From Rhodopseudomonas sp. P2A-2r (GTDB lineage: Bacteria; Pseudomonadota; Alphaproteobacteria; Rhizobiales; Xanthobacteraceae): 64,000 bases of DNA. A program made the position numbers and the translations under genes. Positions within the stretch are counted from its first letter, which is position 1, and each line of letters starts with the position of its first letter. Shown piece after piece: positions 8,203 to 17,269 of the stretch. Location of the stretch: positions 4,558,001 to 4,622,000 of the forward strand of contig NZ_CP110389.1 in the NCBI RefSeq assembly GCF_026015985.1, given 5' to 3'. Below the pieces are notes generated by a model. That model ran no database searches, was not told where the DNA came from, and saw only the letters and a list, made by a program, of their open reading frames with translations.

Positions 8203-9303
8203 ATGATCTTCAGTCGGCTGACGTTCATGCTATTGCTTGCGGTATTCGCCGTTCCGGTGCCCTCCGCGGAAGCTCAGACGCCGGTGGCGCAATCCCCGGT
8301 CAAAGTTTCCACGCGCGTCGTCCGGCCTTTTATCATGCGGGATGAGCGCGGCAATCTCACGGGATTCAGCGCCGATCTCTGGAATGCGATCGCGAGGGAC
8401 ATAGGGGCGACGACCGAGTTCGTCGTCACCGACAGTGTGCAGGGGATTTTGTCCGATGTCGCGTCGGGAAAGGCGGACCTCGGCATCGCCGCGATCTCGA
8501 TTACGGCGGAACGTGAGAAGACGTTCGATTTTTCACAACCTATGTTCAACAGCGGCCTCCGTGTCGCCGTTGCGTCGCAGCCGATGCTGGCGGCCCGGGC
8601 GCTCGACAATCTCCTCTCCTTTATTGGGTCCGAGGCCTTTCTCGAGCTCATCGCTGTGATTTTGGTGCTGGTGCTCATACCCGTGCCGTTCCTCTGGTTA
8701 TCCGAGCGCAAAGCAGCGACAGGCCTGCTGCAGGCCAAGACGACGGTCGGTCAGTTTGGAGAGGCTCTGTGGTGGTCGATCAGTGCGCTCAGCGGTCAGG
8801 CTCAGGACATGCCGAGCAGGCTCGTTGGCCGTATCGTGGCGATGCCCTATCTCTTGTTCGCAGTGTTGTTCGCGTCCTATTTCACCGCGACCGTGACCAC
8901 ACGAATGACAATCACGCAAATCGAACACAGCACCACAGGGCCGAACGATCTTGGCGGCCGGTGGATTGCGACCGTCAGCGGCAGCACGGCAGCCACGTGG
9001 TTGAAATCCCAACGTATAGCGGCGACCGAATATTCCGATGTGGATGTTGCCCTAGATGCTGTGGAGACGGGCAAGGCGGATGCGATTGTTTACGATGAAC
9101 CGGTGTTGGCCTATTTTGCTGCCGGAACGAGAAAAGGGCGCGTTCGCCTTTCCGGTCCGGTATTCCAGTCGCAGCACTATGGCATTGCTTTCCTGCCGGC
9201 CTCTTCGCGGCGCCGCGCCATCGACCAGGCGCTGCTGAATCTGAAGGAAACCGGTGAATATCAGCGCATTCAGGCAAAGTGGTTTGGCGATGCCGCGCGA
9301 TAG
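8203..9303 (+). CDS. Prokaryotic ionotropic glutamate receptor-like channel, copy 2
   Basis: A 366-residue protein with signal peptide (cut after 'SAEAQ', residue 25) and GluR0-like order. S1 covers about 33-130 ('GNLTGFSADLWNAIARDIGA', 'GKADLGIAAISITAERE', 'FDFSQPMFNSGLRVAV'). The first helix is 146-166. A re-entrant pore loop 'ALWWSISALSGQAQDMPS' spans 188-205, and the second helix 206-232 ends in 'SYFTATVTTRMT', which resembles the SYTANLAAF gate of eukaryotic glutamate receptors. S2 covers 245-366 ('DVALDAVETGKADAIVYDE'). The filter position reads LSGQAQD instead of TVGYGD, so potassium selectivity is not expected. ATG 8203 has a weak GGGA 9 nt upstream; a TTG at 8182 would lengthen it by 7 residues. 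It lies 182 bp after copy 1 on the same strand, with normal GC content. Confidence 0.82.
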   Translation: MIFSRLTFMLLLAVFAVPVPSAEAQTPVAQSPVKVSTRVVRPFIMRDERGNLTGFSADLWNAIARDIGATTEFVVTDSVQGILSDVASGKADLGIAAISITAEREKTFDFSQPMFNSGLRVAVASQPMLAARALDNLLSFIGSEAFLELIAVILVLVLIPVPFLWLSERKAATGLLQAKTTVGQFGEALWWSISALSGQAQDMPSRLVGRIVAMPYLLFAVLFASYFTATVTTRMTITQIEHSTTGPNDLGGRWIATVSGSTAATWLKSQRIAATEYSDVDVALDAVETGKADAIVYDEPVLAYFAAGTRKGRVRLSGPVFQSQHYGIAFLPASSRRRAIDQALLNLKETGEYQRIQAKWFGDAAR

Positions 9304-9331
9304 CAATAGCCTGTCGCGACTGCCTACGGAT

Positions 9332-9709
9332 TCACTTTGAGCGCGGCTCCATGTGAAAGAAGCCTGGAAGGTCCTCGGCTTCTGCCAGACGCGCGAGCGT
9401 TTTCGCCAGATCGACTGCGCGATCGAACTGCAGCTCGATCAGCCGGCGGCTCATGAACGTACGGAAATAATCGCCCCAGATGAATTCCTGGAACGGCGTA
9501 TCCTAGTCCGCAAATGCGCCGCCACGCACCCGCCGAGCCAGCGAGCGCCAGACGTTGTCGCTGAGCTCGCCGACGTGATGGGGAATGGCGGCGAAAGGCC
9601 TGCGGTTGCCGTCGGCGTCAATCGGCCAGCAATAGCTATTCTTTTCCATCTTGCGCCAGAACGGCCGCTCCCCCAGATCCGACCAGTCCGCGATCCTGTC
9701 GCCGAGCAC
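9332..9709 (-). pseudogene. Remnant of an unrecognised gene truncated by an IS end
   Basis: Read on the minus strand this frame gives about 125 residues ending 'AEDLPGFFHMEPRSK', with one in-frame TAG at 9503-9505. The visible part ('GDRIADWSDLGERPFWRKME', 'SDNVWRSLARRVRGGAFAD') has the composition of real protein and continues unchanged across the stop, so a point nonsense mutation is likely. Its 5' end is missing: at 9710 the sequence changes to the terminal region of an IS3-type element. I do not recognise the family; a ParB-like or plasmid-type protein crossed my mind but nothing diagnostic is visible. Confidence 0.45.
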
Positions 9710-9967
9710 ATGAAGTGCTCCCCCAAAACTAGGCCAGCCGGAGCTGGAGTTTTCCGGGGTTAGGCTCATGCCGGCGGGGGCGCCGATGAGCCATTCAACA
9801 GCGATATCGGCGCCTTGTTACCGATCGCGCTATGTGGCCGGACTTCGTTGTAGTCTCTACGCCAATCCTCCATTTTCTGCCGTGCGTCGTCAAGGCTCAG
9901 GAACCAGTGCGTGTTCAGGCATTCGCTTCTGAACTTGCCGTTGAAGGATTCGATGAAGCTGTTATCC
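9710..9967 (-). mobile_element. 3' fragment of an IS3-family element (orfB end plus terminal region)
   Basis: The minus strand encodes the last ~65 residues of an IS3-type orfB. It starts just after the catalytic Asp region with 'DNSFIESFNGKFRSECLN' (the DDE glutamate is in 'SFIESFNG'), then 'WFLSLDDARQKMEDWRRDYN', 'RPHSAIGNKAPISLL', and a stop at 9766. The terminal region 9710-9765 begins TGAAGTGCTCCCCC and is where the neighbouring remnant gene stops. The element is abruptly joined at 9968 to a different IS fragment of opposite polarity. Confidence 0.75.
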
Positions 9968-10204
9968 GTTCATTCACCATCGTCGGTGGCTTCATCTATG
10001 TCGCCATCATTCTTGATGCCTGGTCCCGGCGCGCGATAGCGCTACCCAATGGCGTTCTAGAGGTTCGCTGACGTCGTCGAAACTCTTTCCCAATTCTTCG
10101 ACGTGGCCTACAATACCCGAAGGCTCCACTCGGCCCTCAGTTATATCAGCCCTGTACAGTTCGAGAATCAACACACCCGGCAGACGGTCAATCCAGAGGT
10201 CTGA
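9968..10204 (+). mobile_element. Second IS3/IS481-type transposase fragment, opposite orientation
   Basis: The plus strand reads 'GGFIYVAIILDAWSRRAIAL', the integrase-core strand with the second catalytic Asp. After an apparent internal deletion or frameshift it reads 'FFDVAYNTRRLHSALSYISP' and 'QFENQHTRQTVNPEV' to a stop at 10202-10204. The first Asp block and the glutamate block are missing. Two unrelated IS remnants meeting head-to-head at 9968 indicate repeated insertion and deletion at one spot. Confidence 0.7.
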
Positions 10205-10308
10205 TCCCGTCTACTCTGAGGGGCCCACTCCATCCTTAATTTTTAGGTAATCATTTACGCTAATCGGCTCTCAATCAAAGCACCTTATGGTTTGTGAGGG
10301 AAACTGGT

Positions 10309-12262
10309 ATGCGGCGCTCGCGAGGATTCAAACCACGGCCAATTGAAGCTAGCTTTATAGCTAGCGTGCCGTCGTGGACGGGTCCGATACTATCGCTGGT
10401 TCTTAGCGGCTTTCTGCTCATAGCGGCGATAGCGTTGGGCACTGTGCTGATGACCGACAGTTCAGCTCTCGTTGAATGGCGAGATCAAACGAAGCTCATG
10501 GCCGGCGTGACCATACTTACAGCTCTTGTTGTCGCGCTCACGCTGTTTCTAATTTTGAGGCAATTGGCGCGACGACATCAAGTGGCCAAGCAACAGCTCG
10601 AAACAGCTCTCAACAATATTACACAGGGTCTGATGCTATATGATTCCTCTTCGATGGTCGTACTCTTCAATCGGCGCTATATCGAAATGTATGGCCTCTC
10701 ATTAGAGGTAATTCGGCCCGGGCGCCTCTTCCGAGACGTTATGAAACATCGAAAAGAGACGGGCTCGTTCGAGGGCAATCCAGATGAGTTTTGCGATGCT
10801 GTTCTGAAAAACGTTGGTGAGAAACGGCTAACCCACACAATTTTGACTACCAAATCTGGTCGCTCAGTTCAGATTGTCAACCAACCTCTACCTTCTGGGG
10901 GTGGGTCGCGACACACGAGGACATTACAGAGCTAAAACGCTCTGAACAGCGGATCGAACATCTTGCGCACTACGATTCGCTTACAGAACTTCCTAACCGC
11001 GCTCTTTTCCGAGAGCGATTAGAGTTGGAGCTCAAACGGATAGAACATGGCGGTCTGTTCGCGCTTCTCTACATCGATATTGATCAATTTAAGGAGATCA
11101 ACGATTCATTAGGTCATTCCGTAGGTGATGAGTTTTTGAGATTGCTGGCGCAACGTTTGAAAGCTTGCACTAGAGAGATTGATTTCGTTGCCCGCCTTGG
11201 CGGCGACGAATTTGCGATCATCCAGAGATCTGTGTCCGATCCCGCCGATGTTGAGGATCTCGTAAAAAGGATGTACCTCTCGATCAGAGATCCGTTTAAT
11301 TGCGGAGTCCACCAGATCTCGGTTGATGCCAGCGTTGGCATCGCCATGGCTCCCGCAAATGGGATCGAAATTGACCAACTGATAAAGAATGCAGATTTGG
11401 CGATGTATGAAGCAAAGTCTTCGGGACGTCGGATGTATCGCTTTTTTGAACCTCAGATGGACGCGAAGGCGAGAGCGCACCGCGAACTAGAGATCGATTT
11501 GCGCGAAGCGATTCGTGACGTTGCATTCGAGCTGTATTACCAGCCGGTAGTTGATATACTTAGCAATGAAATATGTGGATGCGAGGCCCTTCTTCGCTGG
11601 AATCATCCGGTCAAGGGCGTTATTTCTCCAGCCGATTTTATTCCAGTAGCCGAGGATACGGGCCTAATCACTGAGTTAGGCGAGTGGGTGCTGCTGACCG
11701 CCTGTACGGAAGCCTCCACATGGCCTAAGCATATCAAAATCGCAGTCAACGTGTCGCCGGTACAGTTCAAGTCTCAGAGCTTGTCATTGCGCGTTATGAA
11801 TGCATTGGCGGTGTCCGGCCTGTCAGCAGCCCGCCTCGAGCTGGAGATCACGGAGGCCGTGCTGATCCGCGACGACGAAGCGGCGCTGGCGACTCTGCAT
11901 CGGCTGCGAGCCATCGGGGTGCGCATCGCGCTGGACGACTTCGGCATCGGATATTCGAGCCTGAGCTATTTGCGGCGCTTCCCATTCGACAAGATTAAGA
12001 TCGACCGAACCTTCATCGCCGATCTGCCGGAGAGGGGAGCTCGTCGATTGTTCAGGCCGTAGTGACAATTGCCAATGCGCGCAACATGGTCACTACCGCG
12101 GAAGGCGTGGAAACCAAGCAGCAGCTCGATCAGCTGCGGGCGCTGAGCTGCACCCAGATGCAGGGATGGCTGTTCAGCGCAGCTCGGCCGGCGTCCGAAG
12201 TGCGGCTCATGTTTCGTATGGCGGGCGGCGGGATGGTGCCATCAAGCTGGAATGTCTCTTGA
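10309..12262 (+). pseudogene. Membrane PAS-GGDEF-EAL cyclic-di-GMP protein, two frameshifts as given
   Basis: Restored, this is a roughly 650-residue protein. Two N-terminal helices (about residues 23-48 and 58-80) are followed by a PAS domain ('ALNNITQGLMLYDSSSMVV', 'NRRYIEMYGL'), a GGDEF domain with intact 'RLGGDEFAII', and an EAL domain with 'CEALLRWNHP', 'NVSPVQF', 'LEITEAVL', 'ALDDFGIGYSSL' and 'KIDRTFI'. Both synthase and phosphodiesterase motifs are intact, so it could make or break cyclic-di-GMP. Frame breaks occur near 10900 (GGGGG; six G restore 'SGGWVATHEDITELK') and near 12035 (GGGG; five G restore 'GSSSIVQAVVTIANARN'). Both look like single-base homopolymer losses. ATG 10309 follows GAGGGA; GTG 10294 is an alternative. 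The last third (from ~11800) has higher GC and more typical host codons than the first two thirds. Confidence 0.85.
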
Positions 12263-12387
12263 TGGAATTTTCACCCGCGATCGTCGAGGCCCGCTGGCAG
12301 ACATGCATGAGCATGGAAGATGCCGACGATCTGACGGATCTACTAAACAGGCTAGATCGCGAGGCCAAAGCCGCCGCGAAGCACTAA
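12262..12387 (+). CDS. Small 41-residue protein coupled to the GGDEF-EAL gene
   Basis: The ATG overlaps the stop of the preceding gene (TGATG), implying translational coupling. The product is 'MEFSPAIVEARWQTCMS' followed by an acidic helix 'MEDADDLTDLLNRLDREAKA' and a basic end. It is probably a soluble helical peptide. I recognise no family. The coupling and plausible composition argue that it is real; its shortness argues for caution. Confidence 0.45.
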   Translation: MEFSPAIVEARWQTCMSMEDADDLTDLLNRLDREAKAAAKH

Positions 12388-12442
12388 GTCGATTCGGTCA
12401 GATGTCGTAGGAACTCACTTAGGTGAGGTTCCCGCTAACCAA

Positions 12443-12778
12443 TCATTTACGATAAACGCGCATTCCCGCCGACGCTAACAGCGCTCCGACCTGAGCACGG
12501 TAGCTCCGAAGCTTCACGAACACCCGCGCCGCGATGACGCTGCGCAGCGGCCCGATCCGCGGCGTGATGCGGCCATCTTTCGGCCAGCGGTCGAGCACGA
12601 TGCGCCACGTCTGCGAGAGGAGCGCGCGCCGTGTCAGCGCCTCGATCTGGCCGCGCGCCGCGGCAATCAATGCTGCGATCAGCGCGTCGTCGTCATCATG
12701 CACAATGCGCAAAAACGCCTTGGCCTCAGGCAGCAACAACGGCTCGGCGGCCGGGCCGGCCAGCAAAATGGCGGACAT
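12443..12778 (-). pseudogene. Truncated phage/GTA head-tail connector (gp6/gp8-like)
   Basis: The first ~85 residues match the phage head-tail connector family of HK97-type heads: 'LLLPEAKAFLRIVHDDDDALIAALIAAARGQIEALTRRALLSQTW' region, then 'WPKDGRITPRIGPLRSVIAARVF'. At about 12520 homology ends, and an unrelated 25-residue tail runs to a stop at 12443. Family members are usually about 180-200 residues, so the C-terminal half is lost. In the usual head-gene order this gene follows the capsid gene, yet here the capsid lies more than 10 kb away on the same strand, so the head module has been split. Confidence 0.75.
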
Positions 12779-12841
12779 CGGGGAACTCCATGGTTGCGGG
12801 GCTGGTTGACATGGCGGGCGCGCGCGGGCTCACATCGCGCC

Positions 12842-13609
12842 ATGAAGCTCAATCGCAGTCACGTCATCGCCGCCGCGCTGTTAGCAATCGTCACATCGCC
12901 CGCGCACGCCATGGTCGGTGGCGCGGCGGAGAGCCGCGACGGCATCGGCCGCGCGGTGCTCGCCATCGTCGGGTCCGGCGGCAATTTCTGTTCCGGCGCA
13001 CTGATCGCGCCGCGGCTGGTGCTGTCGGCGGCGCATTGCGTGCGCCCCGGCGCGACCTACAAGATCGTGCGCTACGACGCGCAGCGTCAGCCGGAACTGG
13101 TCGACACCGTGCGCGTCACCGCGCATCCGCGCTTCAACATGCAGGGCATCGCCAGCCATCGCGCCAGCGCCGACGTGGCGCTGCTGCTGCTGGCCGCGCC
13201 GTTGCCGGGCCACGTGCCGGCGCCGCTCGGCGTGCCGCGCGAGCCGCTCAATGCCGGCGACAGCTTCACCGTGGCCGGCATCGGCGTCGCCACGCGCGGC
13301 GACGGCCGCACCGGCGGCACCGTGCGCGTCGCGTCGCTGGTCGCGGCCGGCCATCCCGGCCGTCTGCAGATCCGCCTGGTCGATCCCGCCACCAACAACA
13401 CCGCGCCCGGCCTCGGTGCCTGCACCGGCGATTCCGGCGGACCGGCGTTCGAGGATCAGGACGGCCGCGCCACCATCGTCGGCGTGATCTCATGGTCCAC
13501 CGCCGCCAACAATGCCAGCGGCTGCGGCGGCCTCACCGGCGTGACGCCGCTGACTTTGTACCGCGACTGGATCGCGCAGACCGCGAAGGCCTGGGGCGTG
13601 GCGATGTGA
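12842..13609 (+). CDS. Exported trypsin-like serine protease (S1 family)
   Basis: A 255-residue protein with signal peptide (residues 1-23, 'SPAHA' cleavage) and an S1 fold. The catalytic triad is visible: His65 in 'LSAAHC', Asp111 in 'ASADVALL' and Ser198 in 'GDSGGPAF'. 'MVGGAAESRDG' right after the signal looks like the mature N-terminus. Cys50/Cys66 can form the standard disulfide around the active-site His. It probably acts in the periplasm or outside the cell. ATG 12842 gives a clean signal peptide; the frame stays open upstream but without signal features. It is convergent with the DUF2019 gene (9 bp apart) and not obviously part of the phage module. Confidence 0.9.
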   Translation: MKLNRSHVIAAALLAIVTSPAHAMVGGAAESRDGIGRAVLAIVGSGGNFCSGALIAPRLVLSAAHCVRPGATYKIVRYDAQRQPELVDTVRVTAHPRFNMQGIASHRASADVALLLLAAPLPGHVPAPLGVPREPLNAGDSFTVAGIGVATRGDGRTGGTVRVASLVAAGHPGRLQIRLVDPATNNTAPGLGACTGDSGGPAFEDQDGRATIVGVISWSTAANNASGCGGLTGVTPLTLYRDWIAQTAKAWGVAM

Positions 13610-13618
13610 CGGTGACGC

Positions 13619-13989
13619 TCAGCTCGGCTTGAAGGTTCCATCGTCAAGCAGCACGAGACACATGCCTGCGTCGCCGGCCTGAGGAAACCACTGCGACTCG
13701 GCAATCTCCTGAATCTGCATGCGAGCCTCAGCGGGGAAACCGCCAGGGTATGTTTCGCTGCTTTCAAGCGAACCTGCATGTTGGGAGATTGATACAGGGA
13801 CATGAGCGCACGCCGCTGGTCGCCTTCACGTGACTTAAGTTCGTTCGAAACTTCCTCCATCACACCGAACAGCCGATTGAATTTGGCAATCTCGCCACCC
13901 AAAAGTGCCTCGTCCTGCGCCACTGCGATCTGCGCAAAGCGCGCTACGAGCTCGGACGTAGTCATCTTATCGAGGCTAATTCTCTTCAT
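13619..13989 (-). pseudogene. DUF2019-family protein, one frameshift as given; candidate immunity partner
   Basis: Restored, about 122 residues. The N-terminal part has 'TTSELVARFAQIAVAQDEAL', then 'FNRLFGVMEEVSNELKSREG' and the conserved 'YQSPNMQVRLKAAKHTLAV'. The frame then breaks near 13740. One extra T in TTT restores 'FPAEARMQIQEIAESQWFPQ' and a C-terminus 'GDAGMCLVLLDDGTFKPS'. The family is a helical repeat-like domain of unknown function. Its ATG overlaps the stop of the preceding HNH-nuclease-like gene by 4 bp (ATGA). That tight coupling is the basis for suggesting an immunity or inhibitor role; the role itself is inference. Confidence 0.75.
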
Positions 13990-14909
13990 GGCTTCAACAC
14001 CCCGAACTTGACCAGCGCATAGAGCCCAATTCGTCGTCGCTCTTCCGGGCCTTGGTTGCTTAAGTATTCTCGGGGGACAAACCTTTGAATTCGTCACTCC
14101 GCGTCATATACCAGCCCGTAATTTGATAATGCTTCAGTCGGGGAATGGACAAGATTGGACGGATCGTCGATTTCGCTGCGCGTCAGACCCCAATATTCGG
14201 CGGCAGTCTGCTCGATGATGTGATGGTCATCGTAGCCGGGACGACGTTTGCCGACACCGTCCATCAGCTCCTGAAGTGACTTGGGCAGGTCCTGGTTGCT
14301 CCGGATGACATCCTGATAGTCCTGCAGCCAGTCGACGCCTCTCACAATGCCGAGGAAAACATCTGCCAAAATTCCCGCGGTCCTTGCGAGAAAATTCGAC
14401 ACGGCGCGCACAACACCTATTCTCTTCGAGCTGCGCGAAGAACGCTTTGCAGGGATTTTCGGCGGTGAATCATCAGGACCGCCCTGGATGTCGCCGATGC
14501 TTCCGATCAGGCTGTCGAGATCCGACCAAAAGCCCGTCCAGAAATCCGGACCGGATGAGGGCGTGGAGTCGGCAACGACATCGATGGTCGGGAGCATCTC
14601 TCCGACGTCGCCACCCGTTGCGGCCTCGCCGTCACCGTTCAGTGTCACTGACGACGACAGGTCGCTCGCAGAAGATGCAGGCCTGCCGTCACCCGCCCTC
14701 CTGCCAAAAGTGAATCGGCCCCCGCCTGTGTTTCCCCCGGGTAACCTTGGCTGCCCGGGATACTTGCGCTCCAGCGCCGGATAGACGCTCGCCGGATCCG
14801 TCCCCGGCTTGAGAAATCGCGCGGCGTCGGGGCACAGGTAGCGCGCGGCGTCGGGCCGCATGAAACGCTGCTGCCGGTGGCGCAGCCAGGCATCCTCATG
14901 GTGGGCCAT
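13986..14909 (-). pseudogene. HNH-type nuclease toxin-like protein with phage-associated N-terminus, two frameshifts as given
   Basis: The N-terminus has a short internal repeat (RPDAARY, CPDAARF, residues 18-34) and 'PALERKYPGQPRLPGGNTGG', a leader I associate with proteins of Rhizobiales prophage/GTA loci. A variable linker follows, then a helix (about 170-195). The C-terminal domain has 'GYDDHHIIEQ' (His229-His230) and 'IDDPSNLVH' (Asn252). After restoring two frame breaks (near 14145 and 14072, the second a C5 that reads correctly as C6) it continues 'IPRLKHYQITGWY', 'GLSPREYL' and 'IGLYALVKFGVLKP', ending in an ATGA overlap with the DUF2019 gene. The H-H...N...H spacing fits the HNH/ENDO VII nuclease superfamily found as toxin tips. 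As given, the frame stops early at 14094. Confidence 0.7.
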
Positions 14910-15138
14910 GCGACGGTCCCAATGATTGTTGATTGAAGGGTGCTGAAACGCGAACGGCGCGCCGAAGCGCGCCGCGGTCGTTGGGAGGCAGCAGACGGGT
15001 TCAGTCCGTCAGCCGTGCCCGAAGATTTCGGAACCATTCGGCCGGCGGCGACTTCCTTTGCCGGGACCGCGGACCGGCAGGCGCGCGAGCATCGTGCGCA
15101 CCGGCACGCTCCCCCATCATCCTCGAGAGGAGGACGCC

Positions 15139-15750
15139 ATGCGCAAGACCATGCTTCTGTTGGCCAGTACCGCGTTGATCGCCGTTTCCACGCTGGCCAG
15201 TCCAGCGCAGGCGCGCGACCGTGACCGCGAGGACCGCAGCGAGGTCACCGCCAACCAGCTGATCAACCAGGCCGACGCGCAGACCGCGCGAATGAAGGCC
15301 GACCTGCGCCTGACGCCCGCCCAAGAGAAGGACTGGGCCGCCTTCGAGGACGCCCGCCACCAGGCCGCGAAGCGCCGCGCCGATCGCGCCATGGCCATGC
15401 AGGCCGCCGAGAAGGCCGCGCGCGACGCCGACAGGGCAACGCGCGATGCCCCGCGAACGACGGATAGCAAGGCCGCGGGCGACAATGCCACCGTCGGCAA
15501 GGCCACGGACGGCACCACCGCCGCGCCGCCCAGCCTGCTCGACCGCATCAATGCCGACGCCGACGCGCAGATCGAGCGCGCCAACGACTGGAAGAAGCTC
15601 GCCGAAGCGGCGCGCCCGCTTTACGCCAGCCTCGACGACCGGCAGAGACGGCGCTTTGCCGAGATCCTGTTGCGCGGCGACCGCGAGCGGCACGACGAGC
15701 GCGAACGGGATCGCAATCGTGACCGCGACCGCGATCGCGACGACCGCTAG
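15139..15750 (+). CDS. Spy/CpxP-like periplasmic protein (LTxxQ motif)
   Basis: A 203-residue exported protein with a strong AGGAGG site 6 nt before ATG 15139 and a signal peptide ending 'SPAQARD' (about residue 26). It has an LTxxQ motif, 'RLTPAQEKDWAAF' (about residues 53-65), and a second half-repeat 'PLYASLDDRQRRRFAEIL' near residue 170. The linker is Ala/Asp-rich. The C-terminus is an extreme Arg/Asp tract (repeated RDRDRD/ERDRNRD). Family members are periplasmic chaperones or metal/stress sensors. The charged tail is unusual for Spy itself but common in rhizobial paralogues. A separate transcription unit is likely. Confidence 0.8.
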   Translation: MRKTMLLLASTALIAVSTLASPAQARDRDREDRSEVTANQLINQADAQTARMKADLRLTPAQEKDWAAFEDARHQAAKRRADRAMAMQAAEKAARDADRATRDAPRTTDSKAAGDNATVGKATDGTTAAPPSLLDRINADADAQIERANDWKKLAEAARPLYASLDDRQRRRFAEILLRGDRERHDERERDRNRDRDRDRDDR

Positions 15751-15949
15751 CGCCCGGCGATGACCGTCCCGCCGCTGCGCTGATCGCACGCCGGAGCGGC
15801 AGTGCGCCAAAGCCGCGACATTGACCCACGTCAACGCCACGCCCGTGCCCCGCGTTCAACTGCGATGCGCGACCCGCAAGGCGCGCGCACCGCAGGGCCG
15901 GCGCACTCCGCGACAGCATCACTTCCGCGGTTCAGCCAGGTGGCGCGTA

Positions 15950-17140
15950 ATGCTTGTGGTCGGAATCCTGTCGTGTCTGTCGCTGCTGGTGTGGCTGTTC
16001 TTCCTGTTCGGTCGCGGCGGGTTCTGGCGCATCGCCTGGCCGGCCGCGGTGCCGGCGCCGGCGCAATGGCCGGGCGTCGTGGCCATCGTGCCGGCGCGCA
16101 ACGAAGCCGGTTGCATCGGCCCGTCGCTGCGCTCGCTGCTGACCCAGACCTATGCCGGCGAGCTCACGGTGATCATGGTCGACGATCACAGCGACGACGG
16201 CACCGCATCCATTGCCGCAGCCGTCGCGCGCGAGGTCGGCGCCGCGCATCGGCTGATCGTGATCCCGGCGCCGCCGCTGCCGGCGGACTGGGTCGGCAAG
16301 GTGGGGGCGCAGCAGCAGGGCGTCGCCGCCGCTGCGGCCATCGCCCCGCATGCCGAATTCCTCTTCCTCACCGATGCCGATGTCGATCACCCCGCCGACG
16401 AACTGGCGTCGCTGGTGGCGCGCGCGGTCGCCGGCCACCTCGACCTCGCCTCGGAAATGGTCCGGCTGCGCGCGGTGTCGCCTGCCGAGCGCTGGCTGGT
16501 GCCCGCCTTCGCCTATTTCTTCGCGCAGCTCTATCCACCACGCTGGGTCGCCGATCCCCGCCGCGCCACCGCGGCCGCCGCCGGCCCCTGCATGCTGGTG
16601 CGCCGCGCCGCGCTGGATGCGATCGGACAGCTCAACGCCATCCACAGCGCCATCATCGACGATTGCGCGCTGGCGGCGGCGCTGAAGCCGCACGGCGCGA
16701 TCCGGCTCGATCCCAGCAAGGGGGCCATCTCGCTGCGCGCTTACGCCGACTGGCATCCGATCTGGCAGATGGTGGCGCGCAGCGCCTTCACCGAGCTGCA
16801 CGGCTCCTACCTCGCACTTGCCGCGGTCACGGTGACCATGCTGCTGAACTTCCTGGTGCCGCCGCTGCTGGCCATCGCCGGCGCGCTATCAGGCGCCTGG
16901 TGGGGCTGGCCCGCCGCAATGGCCTGGCTGGCGATGGCGGTCAGCTACCGCCCGACCCTGCGCCATTACGGGCAGCCCGGCTGGCACGCGCTGCTGATGC
17001 CGCTGGTGGCGATGTTCTTCCTCGGCGCCATGCTGGATTCGGCGCGGCTGCGCCGGCTCGGCCGCGGCGGCGAATGGAAGGGCCGCGTCAACAACGTCGC
17101 CAACTGGAACGACATCTCGGAGTCGGTGGAGCTGTGGTGA
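15950..17140 (+). CDS. hpnB: Hopanoid-associated family 2 glycosyltransferase HpnB
   Basis: A 396-residue membrane glycosyltransferase with an N-terminal helix (about residues 3-23) and a GT-A domain: 'VAIVPARNEAGCIGPSLRSL', 'VIMVDDHSDDGT', the metal-binding 'FLTDADVDHP', and the acceptor-site acidic pair 'IIDDCALAAALK'. Three C-terminal helices follow (about 285-375). The order and motifs match HpnB, a gene named for its association with hopanoid clusters; its exact glycosyl transfer step is not settled in my knowledge. Start: ATG 15950 has AGGTGG 8 nt upstream and gives the expected 'MLVVGILSCLS' helix; an upstream in-frame ATG (15821) adds a low-complexity basic stretch and is unlikely. 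No other hopanoid genes are in the window. Confidence 0.88.
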   Translation: MLVVGILSCLSLLVWLFFLFGRGGFWRIAWPAAVPAPAQWPGVVAIVPARNEAGCIGPSLRSLLTQTYAGELTVIMVDDHSDDGTASIAAAVAREVGAAHRLIVIPAPPLPADWVGKVGAQQQGVAAAAAIAPHAEFLFLTDADVDHPADELASLVARAVAGHLDLASEMVRLRAVSPAERWLVPAFAYFFAQLYPPRWVADPRRATAAAAGPCMLVRRAALDAIGQLNAIHSAIIDDCALAAALKPHGAIRLDPSKGAISLRAYADWHPIWQMVARSAFTELHGSYLALAAVTVTMLLNFLVPPLLAIAGALSGAWWGWPAAMAWLAMAVSYRPTLRHYGQPGWHALLMPLVAMFFLGAMLDSARLRRLGRGGEWKGRVNNVANWNDISESVELW

Positions 17141-17269
17141 GCCGGCAGCAATAACGTCGCCGCGCAAGGCCACGCCGTCCCCGGCTTCATCGAATGAACA
17201 CATGGCGTTCAGACCCTCACCGCATTGTGTCGCTAAGCCGTGCCGGTCCCAGATTGCAAAGGAATCATC

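Noticed and set aside
14094..14150. C-terminus 'TEALSNYGLVYDAE' as the real end of the HNH-like protein
   Set aside because: Another frame continues with conserved-looking sequence to an ATGA overlap with the next gene; the short end is out of frame.
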